Positions 13,442 to 21,421 of a stretch of DNA of 23,568 nucleotides are shown piece by piece. The translations under genes were made by a program, and so were the position numbers. Every line of letters starts with the position of its first letter. The stretch's first letter is position 1. The stretch is from Thioalkalivibrio sp. Lineage in GTDB: Bacteria > Pseudomonadota > Gammaproteobacteria > Ectothiorhodospirales > Ectothiorhodospiraceae. The notes under the pieces were generated by a model, which saw only the letters and a program-made list of their open reading frames with translations, was not told the DNA's origin and did no database searches. Location: the NCBI GenBank assembly GCA_007136145.1, contig SLHN01000156.1, forward strand, positions 1 to 23,568. The letters run 5' to 3'.

Positions 13442-14722
13442 TTGAACGAAATTCCCTTGAGTGCGTTGTTCGGCGTGCTGTTCCTGCTGTTCCTGTTGTC
13501 CGCATTCTTCTCCGGCTCCGAGACCGCGCTGATGGCGCTCAACCGCTATCGCATGCGCCACAAGGCACAACAGGGCCACCTCGGCGCGCAGCTTGCCGCC
13601 CGCCTGCTGGAGCGGCCGGACCGGCTGATTGGACTGATCCTCCTGGGCAACAACTTCGTCAACATCGTCATTACCCAGATCGCCACGTTCATAGGCTGGC
13701 GGCTCTTCGGTGACCCTGGCATCGCAATCGCAACCGGCCTGTTGACGCTGGCTCTGCTGATTTTTGCCGAAACCGCGCCTAAGACCGTGGCGGCTCTGCA
13801 CAGTGAACGGATCGCCTACCCGGCGGCGTGGATCTACACCGGGTTGCTGCGCGTGATGTCCCCTGTGGTCTACGTGGTCAATGTGCTCGCCAACGGCCTG
13901 CTGAGGCTGTTTGGAATTCGAATGGACGCAAGGGACCGCGCCGCGCTCACCGCCGACGAACTGCGATCCGTGGTGGCCGAGGCCGGTGCCCTGATCCCCG
14001 CAATGCATCAGCGCATGCTGGTCAATCTGCTCGACCTGGAACGCACCACGGTCGAGGACATCATGATCCCGCGCAACGAGATCGTGGCACTCGACCTGAA
14101 GGAAGACTGGAACGACGTGCTGGAACAGATCCTCAGCGGAAGTTTCACCCGGCTTCCGGTGATCGAGGGCGAACTCGACCGCGTTCTGGGCTTCGTGCAC
14201 ATGCGCGATGTCCTGCCGCTCGCGCACCGGGAATCCTTCACTCCCGACGATCTGCGTCAGGTGATCAAGCCGCCGTATTTCATTCCCGAGGGCACCGCGC
14301 TGAACCGTCAGTTGATCAATTTTCAGAAACAGAAGCGGCGGATCGGGCTCGTCGTCGATGAGTATGGCGATATCGAGGGACTGGTGACGCTGGAAGACCT
14401 GCTGGAGGAGATCGTCGGGGAATTCACCACTGACTCACCGACCATGGGGGATGATCTGTTGCGCCAACCCGATGGCAGCGTGGTCGTTGATGGCGGCATC
14501 CACCTGCGTGAACTGAACCGCTCGCTGGGGCTCAAACTACCGGTCGATGGCCCGAAGACACTGAGCGGCCTGATTGTCGAGCATCTCGAACACATCCCCG
14601 ATGCGAACGCGAGCGTGCGCATCGATGGCATCGTCATGGACATCGTGCAGATCAAGAACAACACCATCCGTACCGTCCGCATTCCGCCCCCCTGGCCCCC
14701 GGACCAGGAGGATGGCCGCTGA
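13442..14722 (+). CDS. corB: CNNM/CorB-type transporter (DUF21, tandem CBS, CorC_HlyC domains)
   Basis: The product is 426 residues and closely parallels E. coli YfjD/CorB, linked to Mg2+ homeostasis. The DUF21 membrane domain covers about 5-165 with the hallmark SAFFSGSETALMALNRYR (20-37), GLILLGNNFVNI (64-75) and FAETAPKTVAALH (108-120). CBS domains follow, about 205-325: VEDIMIPRNEIVAL, DRVLGFVHMRDVL, GLVVDEYGDIEGLVTLEDLL. The CorC_HlyC domain closes the protein (GDDLLRQPDGSVVVDGG). The start is a TTG at 13442 with no clear Shine-Dalgarno sequence; the first ATG (codon 31) would cut into the first membrane segment. Its stop overlaps the radA start by one base. Confidence 0.93.
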   Translation: MNEIPLSALFGVLFLLFLLSAFFSGSETALMALNRYRMRHKAQQGHLGAQLAARLLERPDRLIGLILLGNNFVNIVITQIATFIGWRLFGDPGIAIATGLLTLALLIFAETAPKTVAALHSERIAYPAAWIYTGLLRVMSPVVYVVNVLANGLLRLFGIRMDARDRAALTADELRSVVAEAGALIPAMHQRMLVNLLDLERTTVEDIMIPRNEIVALDLKEDWNDVLEQILSGSFTRLPVIEGELDRVLGFVHMRDVLPLAHRESFTPDDLRQVIKPPYFIPEGTALNRQLINFQKQKRRIGLVVDEYGDIEGLVTLEDLLEEIVGEFTTDSPTMGDDLLRQPDGSVVVDGGIHLRELNRSLGLKLPVDGPKTLSGLIVEHLEHIPDANASVRIDGIVMDIVQIKNNTIRTVRIPPPWPPDQEDGR

Positions 14723-16074
14723 TGGCGCGGGCAAAACTGCAGTACGTCTGCCGGGAGTGCGGCGCGGTGAGCCCGAAGTGGGCCGGGCAGTGCACCGACT
14801 GCGGGGCCTGGAACAGCATGGAGGAACTGCAGCCCAGTGCCGCGACGCAGGGTCCGCGTGCTGGCGGCTACGCCGGCGAGGCCGCCCGTGTCACGCGCCT
14901 CGGGGATCTTCCGGTCGGCGAAACCCCGCGCGTCTCCACCCGGATCTCGGAACTCGATCGCAGCCTCGGCGGCGGGCTGGTGACCGGCTCGGTCGTGCTG
15001 ATCGGCGGCGACCCCGGGATCGGCAAATCGACCCTGCTGTTGCAGGTTCTGGCGCTGCTCCCCTCCGACCAGACGCTTTACGTCACGGGCGAGGAATCCG
15101 CGCAGCAGGTCAGCCTGCGCGGGCAACGGCTGGGCCTCGATGTCTCCGGCCTGCGGCTGCTGACCGAAACCCAGGTCGAGAACATCATCGCCACCGCCGA
15201 GCGCGAGCGCCCAAGGGTGCTGGTGATCGACTCGATCCAGACCCTCTACAGCGCCGCGCTGCAATCCGCGCCGGGATCGGTGTCACAGGTGCGCGAAAGC
15301 GCCGCGGCGCTGGTTCGGTTGGCGAAGCAGCGCGGCATCACGGTGATCCTGGTCGGGCACGTGACCAAGGACGGACAGATCGCCGGTCCGCGGGTGCTGG
15401 AACACATGGTCGATACGGTGCTCTATTTCGAAGGTGATCCTGGTGGCCGCTACCGGATGCTGCGTGCCGTGAAGAACCGCTTCGGCGCGGTGAACGAACT
15501 GGGCGTCTTTGCGATGCAGGAAGACGGGCTGAAGCCGGTCGCCAATCCCTCCGCGATCTTCCTGTCCCGGCATGGCCAACCGGTCTCCGGCAGCGTGGTG
15601 ATGGTGACCCGGGAAGGGACCCGTCCGTTACTGGTCGAGGTGCAGGCGCTGGTGGCCGAAAGTCATGCGCCGCAGCCACGCCGGGTGACTCTCGGGCTGG
15701 AGCAGAACCGCCTGATCATGCTGCTCGCCGTGCTGAGCCGCCATGGCGGAATCGCGCTGTTCGACCAGGATGTCTTCATCAATGTGGTCGGCGGCGTCCG
15801 GGTGTCGGAGACCGCGGCCGATCTGCCGATGCTGGTGTCGGCGTTGTCCTCGCTGCGCGATCGCCCGCTCGGCCTGGATCTCGTCTGCTTCGGCGAGATT
15901 GGCCTGTCCGGTGAAATCCGCCCGGTCCCGAACGGCGAGGAACGCCTGTCCGAGGCGATCAAGCACGGGATGACCCGGGCGATCATCCCCGCCGGCAACC
16001 GTATCCGCAGGCGCCTCGATGGCATGGAGATCCACTCCGTCGAACACCTCCGGGATGCGTTGGAACTATTGTGA
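14722..16074 (+). CDS. radA: DNA repair protein RadA
   Basis: The product is 450 residues, a typical length. RadA (Sms) is a RecA-related ATPase and helicase that promotes branch migration of recombination intermediates. A zinc finger is formed by Cys10, Cys13, Cys24 and Cys27. Walker A is GGDPGIGKST (95-104) and Walker B is RVLVIDSIQT. The RadA signature KNRFG is at 251-255. The C-terminal Lon-like domain (non-proteolytic) includes DVFINVVGGVRVSETAADLP. ATG 14722 overlaps the corB-like stop by one base, so it is probably co-transcribed and coupled. It is the last gene before the convergent fba and is followed after 26 bases by a repeat copy. Confidence 0.98.
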   Translation: MARAKLQYVCRECGAVSPKWAGQCTDCGAWNSMEELQPSAATQGPRAGGYAGEAARVTRLGDLPVGETPRVSTRISELDRSLGGGLVTGSVVLIGGDPGIGKSTLLLQVLALLPSDQTLYVTGEESAQQVSLRGQRLGLDVSGLRLLTETQVENIIATAERERPRVLVIDSIQTLYSAALQSAPGSVSQVRESAAALVRLAKQRGITVILVGHVTKDGQIAGPRVLEHMVDTVLYFEGDPGGRYRMLRAVKNRFGAVNELGVFAMQEDGLKPVANPSAIFLSRHGQPVSGSVVMVTREGTRPLLVEVQALVAESHAPQPRRVTLGLEQNRLIMLLAVLSRHGGIALFDQDVFINVVGGVRVSETAADLPMLVSALSSLRDRPLGLDLVCFGEIGLSGEIRPVPNGEERLSEAIKHGMTRAIIPAGNRIRRRLDGMEIHSVEHLRDALELL

Positions 16075-16099
16075 TCAACACTGTCCGGCCCCGGAACTC

Positions 16100-16212
16100 G
16101 CGTAGGGTGCCGTGAGGCGTAGCCGAAACGCACCGATACCACGCCGGCCCAGCCGCCCATGCCTTCGGGCCTCAAGCGGTGCAATTCGCCGCTCTCATTG
16201 ACACCCTACACG
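16100..16212 (+). repeat. Copy of the GTAGGGTG repeat (core, both arms)
   Basis: Arm 1 is CGTAGGGTGCCGTGAGGCG, then TAGCCGAAACGCACCGATACC. Inverse arm 2 is AGCGGTGCAATTCGCCG then CTCTCATTGACACCCTACACG. The outer GTGAAAG-type ends are not well kept. It begins 26 bases after the radA stop, between convergent radA and fba, where its hairpins could serve as a transcription barrier. Confidence 0.85.
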
Positions 16213-16279
16213 CTTCCTCAGCGGGGCGCGCGCCCGGGCGCATGACGGATATGGCTGGGGTCCAGCGGACACCGTCGCT

Positions 16280-16317
16280 CTGGTGCGGTTCGGCTTGCCT
16301 CGCGGCGCTTCATGGGG
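16280..16317 (-). repeat. Decayed arm 1 fragment of the GTAGGGTG repeat
   Basis: The plus strand reads TGGTGCGGTTCGGCTTGCCT then CGCGGCGCTTCATGG. This matches the inner part of arm 1 in inverse, with one base lost in the hairpin loop and a diverged outer end. It is the second fragment in the 368-base radA-fba gap. Confidence 0.6.
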
Positions 16318-16337
16318 CGCACCGGCAGGCCAGTGTT

Positions 16338-16384
16338 CCGCGGTGACCAACGGAAAGGGGGCCGGAGCCCCCTGATCACCGCGG
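16338..16384 (-). terminator. Nested hairpin downstream of fba, likely terminator
   Basis: An inner stem GGGGGC/GCCCCC (16357-16372, 4-base loop) is followed on the minus strand by TTTCC. An outer perfect 9-bp stem CCGCGGTGA/TCACCGCGG (16338-16346 with 16376-16384) encloses it. It lies about 60 bases past the fba stop. The T-run is short, so termination may be partial. Confidence 0.55.
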
Positions 16385-16442
16385 CGAAATCCGAGCGCCG
16401 TGCTCGACGCGCGACGCCGCGGAATTCGTGTTCCGGATCGTC

Positions 16443-17507
16443 TCAGTTGACCTTGGGATCGAGTTCGCCCGCCTTGTAACGAGCGACCATGGTATCCAGA
16501 TTCACCGGCTTGATCTTCGACGCCATGCCGGCGCAGCCGAATGCTTCGTAGCGGGCCTGGCAGATGCTCTTCATCGCCTTGGTCGAGGCGATCAGGAACT
16601 TGCGCGGGTCGAACTCCTTCGGGTTTTCCGCGAGGAACTGGCGGATCGCACCGGTGGAGGCCATGCGCAGGTCGGTGTCGATATTGACCTTGCGCACGCC
16701 GTGCTTGATTCCTTCCTGGATTTCCTCGACCGGGACGCCGTAGGTCTCGCCCATGTCACCGCCGAACTTGTTGATGATCGCCAGCCACTCCTGCGGGACC
16801 GAGGAAGAACCGTGCATCACCAGGTGGGTGTTGGGGATGCGGGCGTGAATTTCCTTGATCCTCTGGATCGCAAGGATGTCGCCAGTCGGCGGCCGCGTGA
16901 ACTTGTACGCGCCATGCGAGGTACCGATGGCGATCGCCAGCGCATCGACACCGGTCTTTTTCACGAAGTCGGCGGCTTCATCGGGATCGGTCAGCAACTG
17001 GTCGTGCGACAGTACGCCCTCGGCGCCGGAGCCGTCCTCTTCACCGGCCATGCCCGTCTCAAGCGAACCCAGGCAGCCCAGTTCGCCTTCCACCGACACG
17101 CCGACTGCATGCGCGAGCTCGGAGACCTTGCGCGTCGTCTCGACGTTGTACTCGTAAGTCGCCGGAGTTTTCATGTCGGGCATCAGCGAGCCGTCCATCA
17201 TCACCGAGGTAAACCCGGACTGGATCGAGCGGAAACAGACCGCGGGCTCGGCACCGTGATCCTGGTGGAGAACTACCGGGATGTCGGGGTACTGCTCGAC
17301 CGCGGCAATGATGAGGTGACGCAGGAAGGGCTCGCCCGCGTATTTCCTGGCGCCGGCCGATGCCTGGATGATCACGGGGGAATCGACCGCGGCCGCGGCC
17401 TCCATGATCGAGTGGACCTGCTCCATGTTGTTGGCGTTATAGGCTGGCATGCCGTAGCCGTGCTCGGCGGCATGGTCCAGCAGCTGGCGAAGGGAAATCA
17501 GTGCCAT
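16443..17507 (-). CDS. fba: Class II fructose-bisphosphate aldolase
   Basis: The product is 354 residues. It interconverts fructose-1,6-bisphosphate with glyceraldehyde-3-phosphate and dihydroxyacetone phosphate, and in autotrophs also makes sedoheptulose-1,7-bisphosphate. The sequence resembles the Calvin-cycle (CbbA-like) type. Zinc and catalytic residues are visible: Asp83 and His84 in LHQDHGAEP, His198 in GTSHGAYKF and His232 in VMHGSSSVP. The phosphate-binding block is KVNIDTDLRMA. ATG 17507 is preceded by a strong AGGAGG. It is the last gene of tkt-gap-pgk-pyk-fba, 58 bases after pyk. Confidence 0.97.
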   Translation of the reverse strand: MALISLRQLLDHAAEHGYGMPAYNANNMEQVHSIMEAAAAVDSPVIIQASAGARKYAGEPFLRHLIIAAVEQYPDIPVVLHQDHGAEPAVCFRSIQSGFTSVMMDGSLMPDMKTPATYEYNVETTRKVSELAHAVGVSVEGELGCLGSLETGMAGEEDGSGAEGVLSHDQLLTDPDEAADFVKKTGVDALAIAIGTSHGAYKFTRPPTGDILAIQRIKEIHARIPNTHLVMHGSSSVPQEWLAIINKFGGDMGETYGVPVEEIQEGIKHGVRKVNIDTDLRMASTGAIRQFLAENPKEFDPRKFLIASTKAMKSICQARYEAFGCAGMASKIKPVNLDTMVARYKAGELDPKVN

Positions 17508-17565
17508 GGGTATTCCTCCTTACAGTATTCGGGTGGGGATGGGTCGGATTCCGGTCAAAATGGTA

Positions 17566-19005
17566 TCAGTTCAGGGCGATGGTCTCGCCCACACGCACGA
17601 TCTTCATGGCGTTTGTGCCGCCTTGCACGCCCTTGAGATCGCCTTTGGTGATGATCACCAACTCGCCATCCTTGACCACCCCTTCATTCAGGAGCAGGCG
17701 GATGGCCTCCCGGTTGGTTTCCTCGTGAGTATCCGGCACCGTCTCCAGGCGCACTGGATAAACGCCGCGGTAGAGTGTCAGCCGGCGGCTGGTCTTGTGG
17801 TGTTGGGTCAACGCAAAGATCGGAATCCCGGAACTGATGCGCGACATCCAGAGAGGGGTGGAACCGGATTCGGTCAGCGCCGCGATCGCCGCGACGTCGA
17901 GGTGATTCGCGGTGTACATCGTGGCCATGGCTATGGCCTCGTCGACACGCCCGAAATAGCTGTCCATTCGATGTGTCGACTGTCTTGCCGCCCGCTGGCG
18001 CTCGGCTGCTTCGCAGATCCGGCTCATGCTGTCGACGACCTTGGCCGGATACCTTCCCGTCGCGGTTTCGCCAGACAGCATTACCGCGTCGGTCCCGTCG
18101 AGGACAGCGTTCGCCACATCGAACACTTCCGCGCGCGTCGGGATCTGATTGACGATCATGGACTCCATCATCTGGGTCGCGGTGATCACGACACGGTTGA
18201 GCTTGCGTGCCCGGCTGATCAGGTTCTTTTGCACCGCTGGCAGCTCGGCATCACCGATTTCCACACCCAGGTCGCCGCGCGCGATCATGATCACGTCGGA
18301 AGCTGAAATGATCTCGTCGATCAACGCCAGCGCCTCGGCGCGCTCGATTTTCGCGCAGATCGACGCATCGCCCCCGGCCTCGCGCAAGAGGGTGCGAGCC
18401 AGGTGAACGTCCTCCGCCGAACGAGGAAAGGAAACGGCCAGGAAGTCAACTTCCAGCTCAGCCGCCAGCCGAATATCCTCGCGGTCCTTTTCCGTGATCG
18501 CCGGAGCGGAAAGTCCCCCACCCTGCCGGTTGATTCCCTTGTTGTTCGAGAGTGTGCCCCCGACCGTTACCGTCGATTCGATACGCAACCCCTGTACCGA
18601 TTCCACTCTGAGAACAAGGCGCCCATCGTCGAGGAGCAGGATATCCCCGGACTGCACGTCGCCCGGCAGATCGGGGTAGGTCAACCCCACCTCGGTACGG
18701 TCGCCAGCGTCCGCTGGCAGGCTGGCGTCGAGTGCGAACGAGTCGCCCTCGTTGAGTTCGACCTGACCGTCACGAAAACGCGCGATGCGGATCTTCGGAC
18801 CCTGCAGGTCACCGAGCACGCCGACGCAGCGACCGACCCGTTCGGAAATTTCGCGCACGCGCTGGACCCGCCGCCGGTGTCCATCATGATCACCGTGTGA
18901 GAAGTTCACGCGGACGACGTCGACGCCCGCGCGAATCAGCTTTTCCAGTGCCTGCTCGCTGTCCGTTGCCGGCCCCAGTGTAGCCACGATCTTGGTGCGT
19001 CTCAT
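17566..19005 (-). CDS. pyk: Pyruvate kinase
   Basis: The product is 479 residues, of the PykA-like length. It converts phosphoenolpyruvate and ADP to pyruvate and ATP in the cytoplasm. Residues visible: Arg32, Asn34, Ser36 and His37 in VVRVNFSHG; GDLQGPKIRI (66-75); Lys219 and Glu221 in CAKIERAEAL; the metal/substrate loop MIARGDLGVEI (240-250); and TATQMMESMI (275-284). The C-terminal domain contains SGSTPLWMSR and ends GGTNAMKIVRVG. It starts 32 bases after the pgk stop, within the carbon cluster. It drains 3-phosphoglycerate-derived carbon to pyruvate. Confidence 0.97.
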   Translation of the reverse strand: MRRTKIVATLGPATDSEQALEKLIRAGVDVVRVNFSHGDHDGHRRRVQRVREISERVGRCVGVLGDLQGPKIRIARFRDGQVELNEGDSFALDASLPADAGDRTEVGLTYPDLPGDVQSGDILLLDDGRLVLRVESVQGLRIESTVTVGGTLSNNKGINRQGGGLSAPAITEKDREDIRLAAELEVDFLAVSFPRSAEDVHLARTLLREAGGDASICAKIERAEALALIDEIISASDVIMIARGDLGVEIGDAELPAVQKNLISRARKLNRVVITATQMMESMIVNQIPTRAEVFDVANAVLDGTDAVMLSGETATGRYPAKVVDSMSRICEAAERQRAARQSTHRMDSYFGRVDEAIAMATMYTANHLDVAAIAALTESGSTPLWMSRISSGIPIFALTQHHKTSRRLTLYRGVYPVRLETVPDTHEETNREAIRLLLNEGVVKDGELVIITKGDLKGVQGGTNAMKIVRVGETIALN

Positions 19006-19037
19006 GTGCGGCGGTTTCCTTGTCCCGCGGCAGGGCT

Positions 19038-20216
19038 TCAGCCCCGCGCCCGATCTTCGAGCATTGCGACCGCCGGAAGGGTCTTGCCTTCGAGGAACTC
19101 CAGGAACGCACCACCACCGGTGGAGATATAGCTGATGCGTTCGGACAAACCGTACTTGTCGATCGCCGCCAGCGTGTCACCACCACCCGCAATCGAGAAT
19201 GCGTCGCTCTCGGCGATGGCCTCGCCCATGGCCCGGGTTCCGTTTTCGAACTGGTCGAATTCGAACACCCCGACCGGGCCGTTCCAGACGATGGTGCCGG
19301 CCTTGCGCAGCAGATCGGCGTAGGACGATGCCGTCTCGGGCCCGACATCAAAGATCATGTCGTTCTCGGCCACGTCGGCCACCTGCTTGACGGTGGCTGG
19401 CGTCGATTCGGAAAACTCCTGCCCCACCGTCACGTCGGTTGGCACCGGTATGTCGCCCCCCTTTGCCCTGGCCGCGGCCATCAGGCGCTTGGCTTCGTCG
19501 ATCAGGTCATACTCGCAAAGGGACTTCCCGACCGGATGTCCCTGAGCCGCGATGAAGGTATTGGCAATGCCGCCGCCAACGATCAGCTGATCGACCACTG
19601 TCGACAGCGATTCCAGCACGGTGAGCTTGGTGGAAACCTTGGACCCACCGACGACGGCAACCAGCGGCCGCCGCGGATTGTCCAGCGCCTTGCCCAGCGC
19701 TTCGAGCTCGGCGGCCAGCAGCGGACCCGCGCACGCGATAGGCGCAAACTTGCCGGCACCGTGGGTGGACGCCTGTGCCCGGTGCGCGGTGCCGAAGGCG
19801 TCCATCACGTATACGTCACACAGTGCCGCGTACTTTCTGGCAAGTTCCTCCTTGTCCTTCTTCTCACCGGCATTGAAGCGGACGTTTTCCAGCAGAACCA
19901 CCTCGCCCTCCGCGAGCTCGAGCCCATCGAGATAGTCGCGCACCAGACGCACCTCGCGGCCCAGCAGCGAGCCCATGTGCGCGGCAACCGGGGCCAGCGA
20001 ATCAGCTTCTGAGAATTCGCCTTCGGTTGGACGCCCCAGATGTGACATCAGCATCACCGTGGCTCCACCCTCGAGCGCCTTCTCGACGGTCGGCAGACTC
20101 GCGCGAATACGCGCATCCGAAGTGACTTTCCCGTCCTTGACGGGAACGTTCAGATCCTGGCGGATCAATACGCGCTTGCCGCTCAGATCGAGGTCGGTCA
20201 TCTTGATGACGGGCAT
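19038..20216 (-). CDS. pgk: Phosphoglycerate kinase
   Basis: The product is 392 residues (E. coli Pgk has 387). It interconverts 3-phosphoglycerate and 1,3-bisphosphoglycerate with ATP; in the Calvin cycle it runs in the ATP-consuming direction. ATG 20216 follows AAGGAG at 8 bases and opens MPVIKMTDLDLSGKRVLIRQ. A longer frame to 20348 runs through the hairpin region and is rejected. Motifs include RQDLNVP, SHLGRPTEGEF, the hinge/nucleotide region VVGGSKVSTK, WNGPVGVFEF and GGGDTLAA. Between it and gap lie two strong hairpins that may set the relative expression of the two genes. Confidence 0.97.
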   Translation of the reverse strand: MPVIKMTDLDLSGKRVLIRQDLNVPVKDGKVTSDARIRASLPTVEKALEGGATVMLMSHLGRPTEGEFSEADSLAPVAAHMGSLLGREVRLVRDYLDGLELAEGEVVLLENVRFNAGEKKDKEELARKYAALCDVYVMDAFGTAHRAQASTHGAGKFAPIACAGPLLAAELEALGKALDNPRRPLVAVVGGSKVSTKLTVLESLSTVVDQLIVGGGIANTFIAAQGHPVGKSLCEYDLIDEAKRLMAAARAKGGDIPVPTDVTVGQEFSESTPATVKQVADVAENDMIFDVGPETASSYADLLRKAGTIVWNGPVGVFEFDQFENGTRAMGEAIAESDAFSIAGGGDTLAAIDKYGLSERISYISTGGGAFLEFLEGKTLPAVAMLEDRARG

Positions 20217-20256
20217 CACACCACTCCTTTGAAAACTCGGGACAGAATGAAAGCGT

Positions 20257-20286
20257 TTGGGCAAGCCTCCATTCCGGCTTGCCCAA
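20257..20286 (-). repeat. Perfect 11-bp hairpin upstream of pgk
   Basis: TTGGGCAAGCC (20257-20267) pairs perfectly with GGCTTGCCCAA (20276-20286) around an 8-base loop. It lies about 40 bases upstream of the pgk start on the minus-strand transcript. It is not followed by a long T-run, so RNA stabilisation, processing or partial termination are more likely than full termination. Confidence 0.7.
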
Positions 20287-20304
20287 CCGCCCTCCGTGAG
20301 GTGC

Positions 20305-20347
20305 TGCCCACCCCATCGGCAGGAATCCGCTGCCGGCGGGGTGGGCA
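20305..20347 (-). repeat. Long hairpin just after gap
   Basis: TGCCCACCCC pairs with GGGGTGGGCA (20305-20314 with 20338-20347). The stem is continued by CGGCAG/CTGCCG (20317-20322 with 20330-20335) across a 2-base internal loop. The stem totals 16 pairs and starts 9 bases past the gap stop. No T-run follows, so it probably protects the gap mRNA 3' end or blocks ribosome/RNase passage. Confidence 0.75.
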
Positions 20348-20356
20348 AAGGGATCG

Positions 20357-21355
20357 TTACTTCCCGACGTGCTCCACAACACGCATCATGTTGCAGGTAT
20401 AACCGTACTCGTTGTCATACCAGGCCACGACCTTGACAAAGGTGTCGTCGAGCTGGATGCCGGCCTCGGCATCGAAGATGGACGGAGTATTCACACCCCG
20501 GAAATCGGTCGACACAACCTTCTCGTCGGTGTAACCCAGCACACCCTTGAGCTCACCTTCCGAGGCCTCTTTCATCGCCTTGCAGATGTCGTCGTAGCTT
20601 GCGCCCTTCTCCAGTTCTACTGTCAGGTCGACGACCGAGACGTCGGAAGTGGGCACCCTGAACGCCATGCCGGTGAGTTTGCCGTTCAGCGAGGGGAGCA
20701 CCTTGCCCACGGCCTTCGCGGCTCCGGTTGACGAGGGAATGATGTTTTCCAGGATCCCACGGCCGCCACGCCAGTCCTTCTGGGAAGGGCCGTCGACCGT
20801 CTTCTGAGTCGCGGTGGCGGCATGGACGGTGCTCATCAGACCACGCTTGATCCCGAACCGGTCGTGCAGCACCTTGGCCACGGGAGCCAGCGCGTTGGTG
20901 GTGCAGGAAGCGGCGGAGACGATTGCCTGTCCGGCGTATTCGGTGTGGTTCACGCCGTAGACGAACATCGGCGTGGCATCCTTGGAAGGCGCGCTTTGGA
21001 CCACCTTTTTCGCGCCGGCGTCGATATGCTTCTGGCAGGTTTCCTCGGTAAGGAAAAAGCCGGTGGACTCGACCACGACATCGACCCCGACTTCACTCCA
21101 CTTGAGATTGGACGGATCGCGCTCGGCGGTCAGGCGGATCTTCTTGCCATTGACCACCATGTTGCTTCCGTCGACCGAGACATCACCGTCAAACCGACCA
21201 TGGACCGAATCGTAGCGAAGCATGTAGGCCAGGTATTCGGGGTCCAGCAGATCATTGATCGCGACCACTTCGAGCCCGGGGAACTCCTGCGCGATGGCGC
21301 GAAACGCCATACGGCCAATACGGCCGAACCCATTGATACCGACTTTGATCGTCAT
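20357..21355 (-). CDS. gap: Glyceraldehyde-3-phosphate dehydrogenase, type I
   Basis: The product is 332 residues. It interconverts glyceraldehyde-3-phosphate and 1,3-bisphosphoglycerate. The Rossmann start KVGINGFGRIGR (4-15) binds the dinucleotide. Asp35 in AINDLLDPEY favours NAD, although many autotrophs use such enzymes flexibly. The catalytic Cys151 is in SAASCTTNALAPVAK. WYDNEYGYTCNMMRVVEH closes the catalytic domain. ATG 21355 has GGAGAG upstream. It starts 66 bases after the tkt stop and is followed by paired hairpins before pgk. Confidence 0.98.
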   Translation of the reverse strand: MTIKVGINGFGRIGRMAFRAIAQEFPGLEVVAINDLLDPEYLAYMLRYDSVHGRFDGDVSVDGSNMVVNGKKIRLTAERDPSNLKWSEVGVDVVVESTGFFLTEETCQKHIDAGAKKVVQSAPSKDATPMFVYGVNHTEYAGQAIVSAASCTTNALAPVAKVLHDRFGIKRGLMSTVHAATATQKTVDGPSQKDWRGGRGILENIIPSSTGAAKAVGKVLPSLNGKLTGMAFRVPTSDVSVVDLTVELEKGASYDDICKAMKEASEGELKGVLGYTDEKVVSTDFRGVNTPSIFDAEAGIQLDDTFVKVVAWYDNEYGYTCNMMRVVEHVGK

Positions 21356-21421
21356 AACTCACTCTCCCAACTTGTATGGTTTTGCATGAAATCCTTCCGT
21401 TCGCCGGAGGCAGCCCCGAAT

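Noticed and set aside
20217..20348. N-terminal extension of Pgk
   Set aside because: It would translate through two hairpins; the family start at 20216 has a strong ribosome site.
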